Of a DNA stretch of 64,000 nt, positions 43,105-51,542 are shown in pieces. The first letter of the stretch is position 1. The number at the start of each line of letters is the position of its first letter. The position numbers and the translations under genes were made by a program. The notes beneath the pieces were generated by a model, which ran no database searches, had not been told where the DNA came from, and saw nothing but the letters and a program-made list of their open reading frames with translations. This DNA is from Bradyrhizobium agreste (lineage in GTDB: Bacteria > Pseudomonadota > Alphaproteobacteria > Rhizobiales > Xanthobacteraceae). The stretch is from positions 1 through 64,000 of the forward strand of contig NZ_JACCHP010000027.1 of assembly GCF_016031625.1 (NCBI RefSeq), written 5' to 3'.

Positions 43105-44262
43105 TCAGGTCGGCTTGCCGTCCCAGAGGGTGAACTGGCCCTTGCGCACGACGAGCTCGGCGTTCATGGCGCCCTTGACGCGGCGGCTCTCGACGTCGAA
43201 CGTCGCCTTTCCGAAGATGACGCTGGAGACGTCCTTGACCTTGGCGAAGGCATCGCGAATGGCGCGGCGGTCGGTGCCGCCGATCTTCACCACGGCCGCG
43301 GCCATGTTCATCGCGTCATAGGAATAGGCGTTGAAGGCGTCGGGCTCCTGCCCGTTGTACTTGGCCTTGAAGCCCTCGATGAACTTCCGCACCTCGGGCC
43401 GCGGATCCTGCGGGAAATAGCGCGTGCCGAGATGGACGTCCTCGACCGCCTCGCCGCCGAGCTCCAGGAATTTGGGCGAGTAGACCGAGCTTGCCGCGCA
43501 GATCGTCTGCTTCAGCCCGACCTGACGGGCCTGGCGCGCGATCAGCGCGCCGTCGGAATAATAGGAGATCAGGATCAGCCCGTCCGGGCTGGCGTCGCGC
43601 ACGCGCACAAGGGTGGAGCGGAAGTCGCGCTCTTCCGCGATGTAGCCCTCGGTGACCGCGATCTCCGCGCCGTATTCCTTGGCCGCCTTGACGAAATGGT
43701 CGCGGCTGGTGCGACCCCAATCAGTGTTGAGGTGCAGCACCGCGAGCTTCTTCAGGCCGAGCCGCCTGACGGCGTAGGACGCCAGCAGCGGCTGCTCGTC
43801 GGCCTGGCTCACGGACGTGCTCCACATGAAGTCGCCGCCCTTGGTGAAGTCGGGGTGCGAATTGGTGAAGCCGAACTGCACGAGGCCGCCGCGCTGATAG
43901 ATCGGCGAAGCCGCCATCGAGGCGGGACTGGAGAAATCGCCGAGCTCCATGACGATGCGGGGATCGGAGACGAATTTCTGGGCAATCGCCACCGACTGGC
44001 GCGGATCGCTCTGGCTGTCCTCGAACTGGTAGGCGAGCTTGCGGCCGTTGATGCCGCCGGCGGCGTGGATCTCGTCGAGCGCGAGGTCAAAGCCCTGCTT
44101 CCACTGCGCGCCATATTGCGCGTTCGGTCCCGTGAGGGGGCCGCTGATGCCGAGCAGGATCGGCTCGGCGGATTGCGCAAGCGCCGCGCGCGAGAAGGCC
44201 GTGCCCGCCATCATGGCGGCGAGCGAGCCTTTGACCAGGGTGCGACGATCGATGTTGCTCAT
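43105..44262 (-). CDS. Periplasmic binding protein of the Liv-type transporter
   Basis: About 385 residues, a type-1 periplasmic binding protein (Leu/Ile/Val-BP-like): PILLGISGPLTGPNAQYGAQWKQGFDLALDEIHAAGGINGRKLAYQFEDSQSDPRQSVAIAQKFVSDP. The N-terminus carries a Tat-like signal (NIDRRTLVKGSLAAMMAGTAFSRAALAQ). I chose ATG at 44262, with GGAG seven bases upstream; a longer frame exists but has no signal. The upstream DNA has a tandem repeat of CAGTTGATACxAG. The ligand is not evident. Confidence 0.9.
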   Translation of the reverse strand: MSNIDRRTLVKGSLAAMMAGTAFSRAALAQSAEPILLGISGPLTGPNAQYGAQWKQGFDLALDEIHAAGGINGRKLAYQFEDSQSDPRQSVAIAQKFVSDPRIVMELGDFSSPASMAASPIYQRGGLVQFGFTNSHPDFTKGGDFMWSTSVSQADEQPLLASYAVRRLGLKKLAVLHLNTDWGRTSRDHFVKAAKEYGAEIAVTEGYIAEERDFRSTLVRVRDASPDGLILISYYSDGALIARQARQVGLKQTICAASSVYSPKFLELGGEAVEDVHLGTRYFPQDPRPEVRKFIEGFKAKYNGQEPDAFNAYSYDAMNMAAAVVKIGGTDRRAIRDAFAKVKDVSSVIFGKATFDVESRRVKGAMNAELVVRKGQFTLWDGKPT

Positions 44263-44280
44263 GCACGGCTCCATCCATTC

Positions 44281-44304
44281 CAGTTGATACGAGTCAGTTG
44301 ATAC
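44281..44304. promoter_or_regulatory. Tandem repeat CAGTTGATAC upstream of the binding-protein gene
   Basis: CAGTTGATACGAGT is followed directly by CAGTTGATACAAGC, giving two 10-base identical boxes spaced 14 bases apart, 19-42 bases before the start codon on the minus strand. It could be an operator or a leader element for the transporter operon. Confidence 0.4.
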
Positions 44305-44334
44305 AAGCAGCAATTCTCGTGCCGGTGAGATTGC

Positions 44335-44910
44335 CTATTTCGAGGGCTCGCCGAGCGACAGCATCAGCCGGTTCGCCCAGTTGAAGAACGCGGCGCCGTT
44401 GATGACGTCGACGATCTCGGCGTCGTCGAGACCGGCGCGGCGCAGCTCGGCGATATTGTCTGGCCCGAATGCGATCGGCGTGGCGGCCATCGCCACCGAG
44501 GCCTTGACCACCGCATTCCAGCGCTCGCCGAGATCGGCCCCGACGCCCTCATCGAGCAGGCGCTGCACGTCGTCGCGGCGCTTGGAATAGGTGCTGGCGA
44601 AGCGCGCATGCACGGAAGCGCAATAGATGCAGCCGTTGTAGCGCGAGGTGGCAGCCGCTGCGAGCTCGCGCTCGGCGCGCGGCAGGCCGTCGGCGACGTT
44701 GTAGAAGATGTCCTTGTCGGTCTTGGTGCGGGCTTCCAGCACTTCGGGATCGCGCACCAAGAGACGAAAATATTCCGACTTGGCACGGGCGCGGTCGACG
44801 AGGCCCGCGTAGTGCCGCTCGGTCAGCTCGGCCTCGGGCAGCGGGTCGATCCACGAGACCCAGCCGAGCTCGTCCTGGGTGAAGACGACGGGCGGATTGA
44901 CGGTGCTCAT
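44335..44910 (-). CDS. AhpD-like alkylhydroperoxidase-domain protein
   Basis: 191 residues with the AhpD/CMD redox motif GCIYCASVHARF (Cys94, Cys97, His101). N-terminal extension VNPPVVFTQDELGWVSWIDPLPEAELTERHY fits the family found next to flavin monooxygenases in rhizobia (the TIGR04030-type 'Avi_7169' family, from memory). It overlaps its partner gene by four bases. It may reduce a peroxide or act as a thiol-dependent decarboxylase-like enzyme for a monooxygenase product. Confidence 0.8.
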   Translation of the reverse strand: MSTVNPPVVFTQDELGWVSWIDPLPEAELTERHYAGLVDRARAKSEYFRLLVRDPEVLEARTKTDKDIFYNVADGLPRAERELAAAATSRYNGCIYCASVHARFASTYSKRRDDVQRLLDEGVGADLGERWNAVVKASVAMAATPIAFGPDNIAELRRAGLDDAEIVDVINGAAFFNWANRLMLSLGEPSK

Positions 44911-45524
44911 GATCGGGCCTCCGACGTACTTGCGGCGGCGAGCGTGCGCAAGCCGCTGACGACGCGGACCTGGAACGACAGGAACGCAACGAGCTGCGAG
45001 AACGTGACGATGCCGGTGGTCGACCAGCCGGAGGCCAACAGCGCCTTCATGTCGGCGGATGCGGCATCGCGGGGGTGGAAGACCAGGAGATGCGCATGCT
45101 CAAGCGCCGCGACAAGCCGCTCGCCGAGGACAGGCTTGCGCTCCGCGCTGACGCGATAGACCAAGCCGGCCTTGCTCTCGATCGACAACGGACCGGCCGG
45201 ATAGGCGCCGTATGGGCCCGAGGTCTTGCCGTGCTCAATCTCGGCCTTGATCGCTTCGACCAGTGCCGCGCCATCCGTAGTCGCGGCGAGCTTGTCGCGA
45301 TAGAAGGCGGCGACGGGGGACTCACCATGCAGCCCGGTCACGAAGGCCGCGACCGCGGCGCGTTCGGCCAGCGGAAAATCGCCCGCATCGATCGGCTCGA
45401 ACAGGGCGAGATAGCTCTTCTGCGCATTCTCGCGCGCCTGCAGGCGGCGCGCGCGGATGGCGTCGAGGGTAGAGCCGGGCTCGATGCCGGCGAGCGTGTC
45501 GATGATGTCTTGCGTACCCATCAT
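44907..45524 (-). CDS. CMD-domain protein lacking the redox cysteines
   Basis: 205 residues with the carboxymuconolactone-decarboxylase-like helical fold (AERAAVAAFVTGLHGESPVAAFYRDKLAATTDG and HARLLV-like HAHLLVFHPRDAASADMKALLASGWSTTGIVTFSQLVAFLSFQVRVVSGL). No CxxC is present, in contrast to its neighbour. The pairing of a CxxC-containing and a CxxC-lacking CMD protein in one operon recurs in rhizobia (TIGR04029-type, from memory). Perhaps the two form a heteromer. Its start is the ATG pair at 45524. Confidence 0.78.
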   Translation of the reverse strand: MMGTQDIIDTLAGIEPGSTLDAIRARRLQARENAQKSYLALFEPIDAGDFPLAERAAVAAFVTGLHGESPVAAFYRDKLAATTDGAALVEAIKAEIEHGKTSGPYGAYPAGPLSIESKAGLVYRVSAERKPVLGERLVAALEHAHLLVFHPRDAASADMKALLASGWSTTGIVTFSQLVAFLSFQVRVVSGLRTLAAASTSEARS

Positions 45525-45558
45525 TCAGCCTTGTGCAAAGCGACTCTATTCATTCCGG

Positions 45559-46596
45559 CTAGCCTGCGAGGGCAACGTCTTTGGCGGCCGTCCGGGTCCA
45601 GCCCAGCACTGGTGCGACCTTGTCGGCCACGAGCTCGATCGAGCGCAGGACGTAAGGATGCGGCGCATCGACCGAATGCACCTGGAAGACGAGATCGGTC
45701 ACTCGCTCCAGCGTGGCGTCGGTACGGAGCGAAGCGATGACGTGGTCGGCATCGCCGACATGGGTGTCGAACGCGGTGATCATCTCCTCCAGCGTCTCGC
45801 CGGGGGGAAGATGGCCGCCCTTCATGAATTGCGGCAGCGCGCGGCGCAGCCCGATGTCGGCGAGCCGCAGCGCCTCGCGATGGTCGTCGGCAACGAAGAC
45901 GCTGCGCGAAGCCATGATGCGCGGCTCGCAGCCCGGCGGCAGCGCGGCGAGATAGGCGTCGATGATCGGGTTCTGGATCTCGGCGAGCGTCGCGTTCGGG
46001 GCATCCTTGGATCGCGGCTGCGTACGCGAAAGCAGGAGGCCGTCGCCCGCCTTGCCGGCCCGGGCGCCACCGGCGACGGAGAACGTCGCCTGCCAGATGC
46101 GCTTGTCCAGCTGCGGCCGCTGCGGATAGAGCGTGTCGCCGCCATCAAGCGGCTTGCCGGTCAGTGCCTTGCGGACGATCTCCAGATTGCGGGCGAAGAT
46201 CTCGTTGCGCTGGGCGCTGTCGAGGCCAAAGGCGGCGAAGGCCGACGGGTTGCCGCCGGTGCCGACGCCGAGCTCGAAGCGGCCGTTGCACAGGAGATCG
46301 AGCACCGCGGCGTCCTCCGCTACCCGCACTGCGTTCTCCAGCGGCAGCGTGACGATGCCGGTGCCGAGGCGGATGCGCGAGGTCTGGGCGGCGACGTAAC
46401 CCAGGAAGGTGAAGGGCGACGGCAGGCCGCCCTCGCGCTCATGGAAATGATGCTGCGCGATCCACGCGGAATCGAGCCCGGCCTTTTCGGCGCGGACGAT
46501 TTGCTCGGCGGCGAAGCGATAACGGTCCGCCGGCGGCGCCTCGTCGAGCAGCCGCGTGAAGAAGCCCAGGCGTTTCAGGTTGGCAAAGCGTTTCAT
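45559..46596 (-). CDS. Luciferase-like FMN-dependent monooxygenase
   Basis: 345 residues, a bacterial luciferase-like TIM barrel (LLM): ADRYRFAAEQIVRAEKAGLDSAWIAQHHFHEREGGLPSPFTFLGYVAAQTSRIRLGTGIVTLPLENAVRVAEDAAVLDLLCNGRFELGVGTGG. The AQHHF and RLGTGI motifs are typical. It is the first gene of the operon that leads into the two CMD proteins, and it belongs to a family often linked to a peptide or amino-acid transporter (KPN_01858-type, from memory). It likely oxidises an amine, sulfonate or similar compound with reduced FMN and oxygen. Confidence 0.88.
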   Translation of the reverse strand: MKRFANLKRLGFFTRLLDEAPPADRYRFAAEQIVRAEKAGLDSAWIAQHHFHEREGGLPSPFTFLGYVAAQTSRIRLGTGIVTLPLENAVRVAEDAAVLDLLCNGRFELGVGTGGNPSAFAAFGLDSAQRNEIFARNLEIVRKALTGKPLDGGDTLYPQRPQLDKRIWQATFSVAGGARAGKAGDGLLLSRTQPRSKDAPNATLAEIQNPIIDAYLAALPPGCEPRIMASRSVFVADDHREALRLADIGLRRALPQFMKGGHLPPGETLEEMITAFDTHVGDADHVIASLRTDATLERVTDLVFQVHSVDAPHPYVLRSIELVADKVAPVLGWTRTAAKDVALAG

Positions 46597-47248
46597 ACGA
46601 TCCTTGTCGGGCGAGGATGGGCAAACACAGGATGATGTCGGTTACCGCTGCTCCAGACAAGCGGGCATTGCGCAGGGCACATACGCGGCCGCAGCCTGCC
46701 GATCGCCTGTGCCGAGCTTTGGCTGGGCAAACTGCCTATCAGCTCGGCAGCACCGCACACTTGAAGGGCGTTACGCCGATCTTGATGCTCCCTGCGGGGC
46801 CTGCCGCCGACCACGAGCAAGCGCCGCGGACAGGATCAGGAGCAGGCGAAACGGCATCTTGGTCTCCAGGAAAGGAACGAATTGTTGCAACCGTTATTCG
46901 CTCCTCCGCGAGGTCAAATCAATGAAATGGAAATCCAAATTGAGTGCGGGCAACGGTCGCGCGTTCTCCGTACGGCGGCCAACACGAAACGAATTGACGG
47001 CGTTGCGACGCCCGTCTCCGGCCGCGGCAACACCACGAAGCTTGATGCGCCTGCCGCAACCGCGCTAACCATGCCGCGCGGCCTTAGAACTTCCCCAAGG
47101 GCTTCCCGGACGGCGATCCGGACCATGACCTGCCAGGGCCCTCCCCATCGTCATTTCGTCGCATGGCCTCGCGGCCACGCCAGCATTGCCGCCTCGTGCA
47201 TCATGGCACATGATGCCGGCGGCGATTGGCTTCGAGATGGAGGATCCG
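46597..47248. other. Intergenic region with a possible decayed binding-protein start
   Basis: A GGAG ribosome site and ATG (46857, minus strand) start a signal-peptide-like stretch MPFRLLLILSAALA that stops early. In another frame the same strand continues AGSIKIGVTPF..., the mature start typical of NlpA/MetQ-type binding proteins, also ending after about 20 residues. This suggests a frameshifted and truncated binding-protein gene in the position where a transporter gene would be expected. The rest up to 47248 has no recognisable gene. Confidence 0.4.
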
Positions 47249-49036
47249 ATGAACGAGAACGAAATCCGCAATCTGGTCGCGGAGGTGAAGCAAGGCACGC
47301 TGTCGCGGCGCTCGTTCATCAGGACAATGGCCGCGGTCGGAATCGCGGCGCCGATCGCGAGCCAGATCCTGGTCTGGCATGACGTGGCGATGGCTGACGC
47401 CACGCTGCCCTACAAGCCGGCCAAGGCCGGCGGCGGCGGCACGCTCAAGATGCTGCTCTGGCAGGCACCCACCCTGCTCAATCCGCATTTCGCGCTCGGC
47501 ACCAAGGACCAGATCGCCTCGCGCATCTTCTTCGAGCCGCTCGCCGGCTGGGACAAGGAGGGCAACCTCATCCCCTGCCTCGCCGCCGAGGCTCCGACAA
47601 AGGCGAACGGCGGCCTTGCGGCCGACGGCATGAGCGTGATCTGGAAGCTGAAGCGGGGCGTGACCTGGCATGACGGCAAGCCTTTCACCGCCGACGATGT
47701 CGTCTTCACCTGGCAATACGCCGCGGATCTCGCCACCGCGGCCTACACCACGGGCTCCTACAAGGACCTCAAGGTCGAGAAGATCGACGACTATACGGTC
47801 AAGGCGATCTTCCGGGCGCCGACGCCGTTCTGGGCCGATCCGTTCGTCGGCTCGGTCGGGATGATCCTGCCCAAGCATCATTTCGGCGACTATGTCGGCG
47901 CCAAGTCGCGCGAAGCGCCAGGTAATCTGAAGCCGGTCGGCACCGGCCCGTACAAATTCGTCGAGTTCAAGCCGGGCGACATGATCCGCGCCGAACGCAA
48001 TCCGGACTATCACATCAAGAACCAGCCGCATTTCGATACGGTCGAGGTCAAGGGCGGCGGCGACGCGGTGTCCGCGGCGCGCGCCGTGCTGCAGACCGGC
48101 GAATACGACTTCGCCTGGAACATGCAGGTGGAGGAGGAGGTCCTCAAGCGCATGGAGGCGGGCGGCAAGGGCAAGCTCGACATCACGCCGTCCGGCAATG
48201 TCGAGTTCATCATCCTCAACACGACGGACCCCTGGACCGAGGTCGACGGCGAGCGCTCGAGCGTCAAGACCAAGCATCCGACGCTGTCCGATCCCGCCGT
48301 TCGCCGCGCCATCAATCTCTTGATCGACCGCGATTCGATCCAGAAGTTTATCTACGGACGCGCCGCCATCGCGACCGCGAGCTTCGTCAACGCGCCCAAG
48401 CAGTTCAAATCGCCGAAGCTGAAATACGAGTTCGACATCGACAAGGCCAACAAGATCCTCGATGAGGCCGGCTGGACCAGGGGCGCGGACGGCATCCGCG
48501 AGAAGGACGGCAAGAAGCTCAAATACGTGTTCCAGACCTCGACCAACGCCCCGCGCCAGAAGACGCAGGCCATCATCAAGCAGGCCTGCCAGAAGGCCGG
48601 CATCGACATCGAGATCAAGGCGGTCACTGCCTCCGTGTTCTTCTCCTCCGACGTCGGCAATCCCGACACCTATTCGAAATTCTATGCCGACATGGAGATG
48701 TACAACACGACGCAGCCGCAGCCCGATCCGGAGCGCCTCTTGAACCAGTGCGTGTCCTGGGAGATCGCCACCAAGGACAACAAGTGGCTCGGCCGCAACA
48801 ATTCGCGCTATTCCGATCCCGAAGCCGACAAGGCCTACAAGGCCGCGCAGAACGAGCTCGATCCGGTCAAGCGCGCCGCGCTGCTGATGAAGGTCGACGA
48901 GATCTTCTGCGAGGCCAACGTGTTCCTGCCCCTGCTCTCGCGCCACGTGGTCAACGCCGGCGCCAACAATTTGATGATCGACATCTCCGGCTGGGACACC
49001 ATCACGTGGAACCTGGCGGCGTGGTATCGCACCTAG
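47249..49036 (+). CDS. Peptide-type ABC substrate-binding protein with Tat signal
   Basis: 595 residues, SBP family 5 (DppA/OppA type). The N-terminus has a Tat signal (SRRSFIRTMAAVGIAAPIASQILV). Motifs such as TWHDGKPFTADDVVFTWQY and PVGTGPYKFVEFKPGDMI are family hallmarks. The ATG at 47249 has GGAGG five bases upstream. No permease or ATPase gene follows, so it may work with a distant transporter. It is preceded by an AT-poor stretch without features. Confidence 0.9.
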   Translation: MNENEIRNLVAEVKQGTLSRRSFIRTMAAVGIAAPIASQILVWHDVAMADATLPYKPAKAGGGGTLKMLLWQAPTLLNPHFALGTKDQIASRIFFEPLAGWDKEGNLIPCLAAEAPTKANGGLAADGMSVIWKLKRGVTWHDGKPFTADDVVFTWQYAADLATAAYTTGSYKDLKVEKIDDYTVKAIFRAPTPFWADPFVGSVGMILPKHHFGDYVGAKSREAPGNLKPVGTGPYKFVEFKPGDMIRAERNPDYHIKNQPHFDTVEVKGGGDAVSAARAVLQTGEYDFAWNMQVEEEVLKRMEAGGKGKLDITPSGNVEFIILNTTDPWTEVDGERSSVKTKHPTLSDPAVRRAINLLIDRDSIQKFIYGRAAIATASFVNAPKQFKSPKLKYEFDIDKANKILDEAGWTRGADGIREKDGKKLKYVFQTSTNAPRQKTQAIIKQACQKAGIDIEIKAVTASVFFSSDVGNPDTYSKFYADMEMYNTTQPQPDPERLLNQCVSWEIATKDNKWLGRNNSRYSDPEADKAYKAAQNELDPVKRAALLMKVDEIFCEANVFLPLLSRHVVNAGANNLMIDISGWDTITWNLAAWYRT

Positions 49037-49129
49037 GCGCTCGTGAGCGCGCTGATCGTTGCAGCGCAGCGCGACGTGACGTCGAATCCCTTCCACTGTG
49101 TGCTCCAGATCACAGCAGAATCGCGCACC

Positions 49130-49257
49130 GTCGCCTACAAGGGTCGGGCATGGCCGCAAACAATGTAACGGCGGTACGCACGAGGCTGGGGAGACGATCA
49201 ACAGCTACGGACTTTGCGAAGCCGTCAGGGTGAAGAACCCGGCGGCCTTTTTGTTTT
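49130..49257 (+). ncRNA. Candidate small RNA ending in a terminator
   Basis: A structured segment follows the binding-protein gene at 94-221 bases: GCCG-CAAACAATGTAA-CGGC (49152-49171) can form a hairpin and the unit ends in a terminator at 49221-49257. No open frame fits. It could be a stand-alone small RNA or the 3' leader/trailer of the binding-protein mRNA. No database comparison was possible. Confidence 0.35.
49221..49257 (+). terminator. Rho-independent terminator
   Basis: GCCG-TCA-GGGT-GAAGA-ACCC-GG-CGGC gives two four-pair stems in line, followed by CTTTTTGTTTTG. It reads in the plus direction, 185 bases after the binding-protein stop. Confidence 0.8.
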
Positions 49258-49267
49258 GCTGGTTCGG

Positions 49268-49347
49268 TAGGATAGGTAGAGCGAAGCGAAACCCATCAAT
49301 ATGTTTCGAACGCGGGTGCATGATGGGTTTCGCAAGGGCTCTACCCA
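49268..49347. repeat. Palindromic repeat (GCGAAACCCATCA ... TGATGGGTTTCGC)
   Basis: GGATAGGTAGAGC...GCGAAACCCATCA pairs with TGATGGGTTTCGC...GCTCTACCCATCC. Related copy at 58790-58862. Common rhizobial/Bradyrhizobium palindrome; lies between convergent genes. Confidence 0.8.
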
Positions 49348-49360
49348 TCCTACGCACTGG

Positions 49361-49687
49361 CTATGAAGCGCCCGAGCCCTTTCGCTCCTCGCGTTCATCC
49401 TCGATCTGGCGTTCGGCTTCGAGCCAGAAGTCCAGCTCCCGATTGCTCGGCCGGCCCGCCTGCTCCCAGAGCTCATAGGCGCGTGTGCGGACCTTGCCAC
49501 GGCGCATCATGCGGAGCAGCTTTCGTTTCAGCTCCTCGGCGAAGCTCCTGAAGCGTTGTCCGGTGGTTTCGTCCTTGACGAGCGAGGCCGCTCGCGTTGC
49601 GAGTTCGATCTGGTGCTCTAGCTTCTTCTGCTCGTCCACCGCCGAAACTGCCGTGGGAAAAGAACGTTGTCGGAGCCGTGCGGACAC
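49361..49687 (-). CDS. DUF2934-type small protein
   Basis: 108 residues. The C-terminal part TRAYELWEQAGRPSNRELDFWLEAERQIEDE is the DUF2934 motif (RAxxLWexAGRPxxRexxFWxxAExE). The N-terminal two thirds are helical and charged (ELATRAASLVKDETTGQRFRSFAEELKRKLLRMM). The start is GTG at 49687, with AAGG eight bases upstream. DUF2934 proteins are common in rhizobia but their function is unknown. A second DUF2934 gene is at 49967-50128. Confidence 0.75.
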   Translation of the reverse strand: MSARLRQRSFPTAVSAVDEQKKLEHQIELATRAASLVKDETTGQRFRSFAEELKRKLLRMMRRGKVRTRAYELWEQAGRPSNRELDFWLEAERQIEDEREERKGSGAS

Positions 49688-49784
49688 TCAATTCCCTTCC
49701 CGGATGATCCGTTCCCGTCAAGTGCAGCGCTTTCGGAAGTGACCCTCCTTCGCAGCATTACCTGATCCGAAGCAGCCGGCGCCG

Positions 49785-49970
49785 CTAGTGCCACGTCGTG
49801 TCGGCTTCGACGATCACCACCCTGATTTCAGGGTCCTCAGTCGTGTTGCAGGCGCAGGGCATGCCCTCGCCGCAGCGGCAGCCGCCGAGCTTCTCGCTCC
49901 AGACCCGGAGCGGATGGTTTTCGCAGACCCAGCCGAGACCCTGGCAGAATGGGCAGGTCTTGTCGGTCAC
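49785..49970 (-). CDS. Small cysteine-rich protein, possible zinc binder
   Basis: 61 residues with CPFCQGLGWVCENHP and GGCRCGEGMPCACN: seven Cys in CxxC, CxxxxxC-like and CxC pairs, suggesting one or two bound zinc ions. Similar short proteins occur widely in rhizobia with no known role. The start (ATG 49970) overlaps the DUF2934 stop upstream by four bases, so they are coupled. Confidence 0.75.
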   Translation of the reverse strand: MTDKTCPFCQGLGWVCENHPLRVWSEKLGGCRCGEGMPCACNTTEDPEIRVVIVEADTTWH

Positions 49971-50128
49971 AGCGTATCCGGCGTCCGCAGCGTGTTCGAC
50001 TTGTCCTCGTTGCGTAGCTCCTGCTCAGCCGCGTGCCAAAATTCCTGCTCGCGGCCTTCGGGCTTGCCCGCCTGCTCCCACAATCGGTGCGCGCGTTCTC
50101 TGATCTCTTGCTCGGTCGGCTCGGACAA
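49967..50128 (-). CDS. Short DUF2934 protein
   Basis: 53 residues: LSEPTEQEIRERAHRLWEQAGKPEGREQEFWHAAEQEL, the bare DUF2934 motif with a short acidic tail. The start is TTG at 50128, with an AGGAGG site right before it, which settles the choice over a longer frame without a ribosome site. It overlaps the Cys-rich gene by four bases. Confidence 0.72.
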   Translation of the reverse strand: MSEPTEQEIRERAHRLWEQAGKPEGREQEFWHAAEQELRNEDKSNTLRTPDTL

Positions 50129-50352
50129 TTGCACCTCCTGCTTGGAAGCACGGCCCCACCCTGGGGGGTATGGGGGGCTTGGAGGCGGGGCCGTGCAGGC
50201 CAGCCATCGGCGGCGACGCTGGCCCGCGGAGTCAAGTTTCGACCACGTCCAAGAGTTCCTGCGCGTCTGCCCGTACCGGATGGCCGCGCTTGTCCCGGGC
50301 ATCCACACCTTTCCATCCAGCATTGCTGCCGATGCCGGATACACGTGGGCAG

Positions 50353-51528
50353 TCACGTCATTCGAACCCAGACGCCTTTGCCGGCGGATGACTTCACGGC
50401 AGCATCGATCAACTTCACGCCTGCAAGGCCATCCTCGACCGTCGGGAAGACGACATCGGGATGCGGCTCTTCACCGGCCGCTGCCGCGCGGATGGCGCGC
50501 GCCGCCTCGGCATAGATCGTTGCGAAACCTTCAAGGTAGCCCTCGGGGTGCCCCGATGGGATGCGGGTGACCCGACCCGCCTCGCCCGATGCGCCGGCCC
50601 CGCCGCGGGTCAGGAGCTGTCTGGGCTGGCCGTAGGGCGTGAACCAGAGATGGTTCGGATTCTCCTGCGCCCATTCGAGGCCGCCTTTGCTGCCGTAGAC
50701 GCGCAGCGTGAGCCCGTTCTCATTCCCAACAGCAACCTGGCTCGCCCACAGCATGCCCTTGGCGCCGCCCTTCCACTTGAGGAGGATTTGAACATCATCG
50801 TCGAGCCGCCGCCCCTCGACGAAGGTCGACAATTGGGCGAGCAGTTCGTCGAGCTCGAGCCCGCTGACGAAGCAGGCAAGATTATAGGCGTGGGTGCCGA
50901 TGTCGCCGATGCATCCGCCCGCGCCGGACCGGGACGGGTCCGTGCGCCATGCCGCCTGCTTCTGGCCGGTGGTTTCCAATGGCTCGGTCAGCCAGTCCTG
51001 CAGATACTCGACCTTGACGAGACGGATCTCGCCGAGATCGCCGTTCGCGATCATGGCGCGCGCCTGCCGGACCATGGGATAGCCGGTGTAATTGTAAGTG
51101 ACGACGAAGATCCTGCCCGTTTTCCTGACCAGCGCCGCCAGTTCCTCGGCCTCGGCAACGGTCGTGGTCAGCGGCTTGTCGCAGATGACGTGGATGCCGG
51201 CTTCGAGGAAGGCTTTCGCGACCGGGCTGTGCATATGATTGGGCGTCACGATCGCGACCGCCTCGATGCCATCCGCTCTCGCAGCTTCAGCCCGCGCCAT
51301 CTCCTCGAAAGAGCCATAGGCACGGTCGCCAGCGATGCCGAGCTCCTTAGCGGAGGCTTTGGCACGAACCGGATCCGACGCGAGCGCGCCGGCCACCAGT
51401 TCGAACTGGTCGTCGATGCGCGCGGCAATGCGGTGGACGGCACCGATGAAGGCACCCTGGCCGCCGCCGACCATCCCGAGACGGATACGGCGATGGCCGC
51501 CGGTTTCATTGCTTGCTTCGATCGCCAT
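50353..51528 (-). CDS. Gfo/Idh/MocA-type dehydrogenase
   Basis: 391 residues, N-terminal Rossmann fold (IRLGMVGGGQGAFIGAVHRIAARID) with GGGxGAFIG NAD(P)-binding motif and the C-terminal alpha/beta domain with the conserved EKPxxxT-like CDKPLTTTVAEAEELAAL motif. Families of this type act on inositol, sugars or sugar acids. The neighbour (TIM-barrel epimerase) suggests a small sugar-interconversion pathway. The start is ATG at 51528; it ends 14 bases before the neighbour stop. Confidence 0.9.
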   Translation of the reverse strand: MAIEASNETGGHRRIRLGMVGGGQGAFIGAVHRIAARIDDQFELVAGALASDPVRAKASAKELGIAGDRAYGSFEEMARAEAARADGIEAVAIVTPNHMHSPVAKAFLEAGIHVICDKPLTTTVAEAEELAALVRKTGRIFVVTYNYTGYPMVRQARAMIANGDLGEIRLVKVEYLQDWLTEPLETTGQKQAAWRTDPSRSGAGGCIGDIGTHAYNLACFVSGLELDELLAQLSTFVEGRRLDDDVQILLKWKGGAKGMLWASQVAVGNENGLTLRVYGSKGGLEWAQENPNHLWFTPYGQPRQLLTRGGAGASGEAGRVTRIPSGHPEGYLEGFATIYAEAARAIRAAAAGEEPHPDVVFPTVEDGLAGVKLIDAAVKSSAGKGVWVRMT

Positions 51529-51542
51529 GTTGCACCCTCAGT

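Noticed and set aside
47201..49201. Long minus-strand open frame opposite the peptide-binding protein (666 codons)
   Set aside because: It mirrors a clear SBP family 5 protein and has no recognisable domain of its own.
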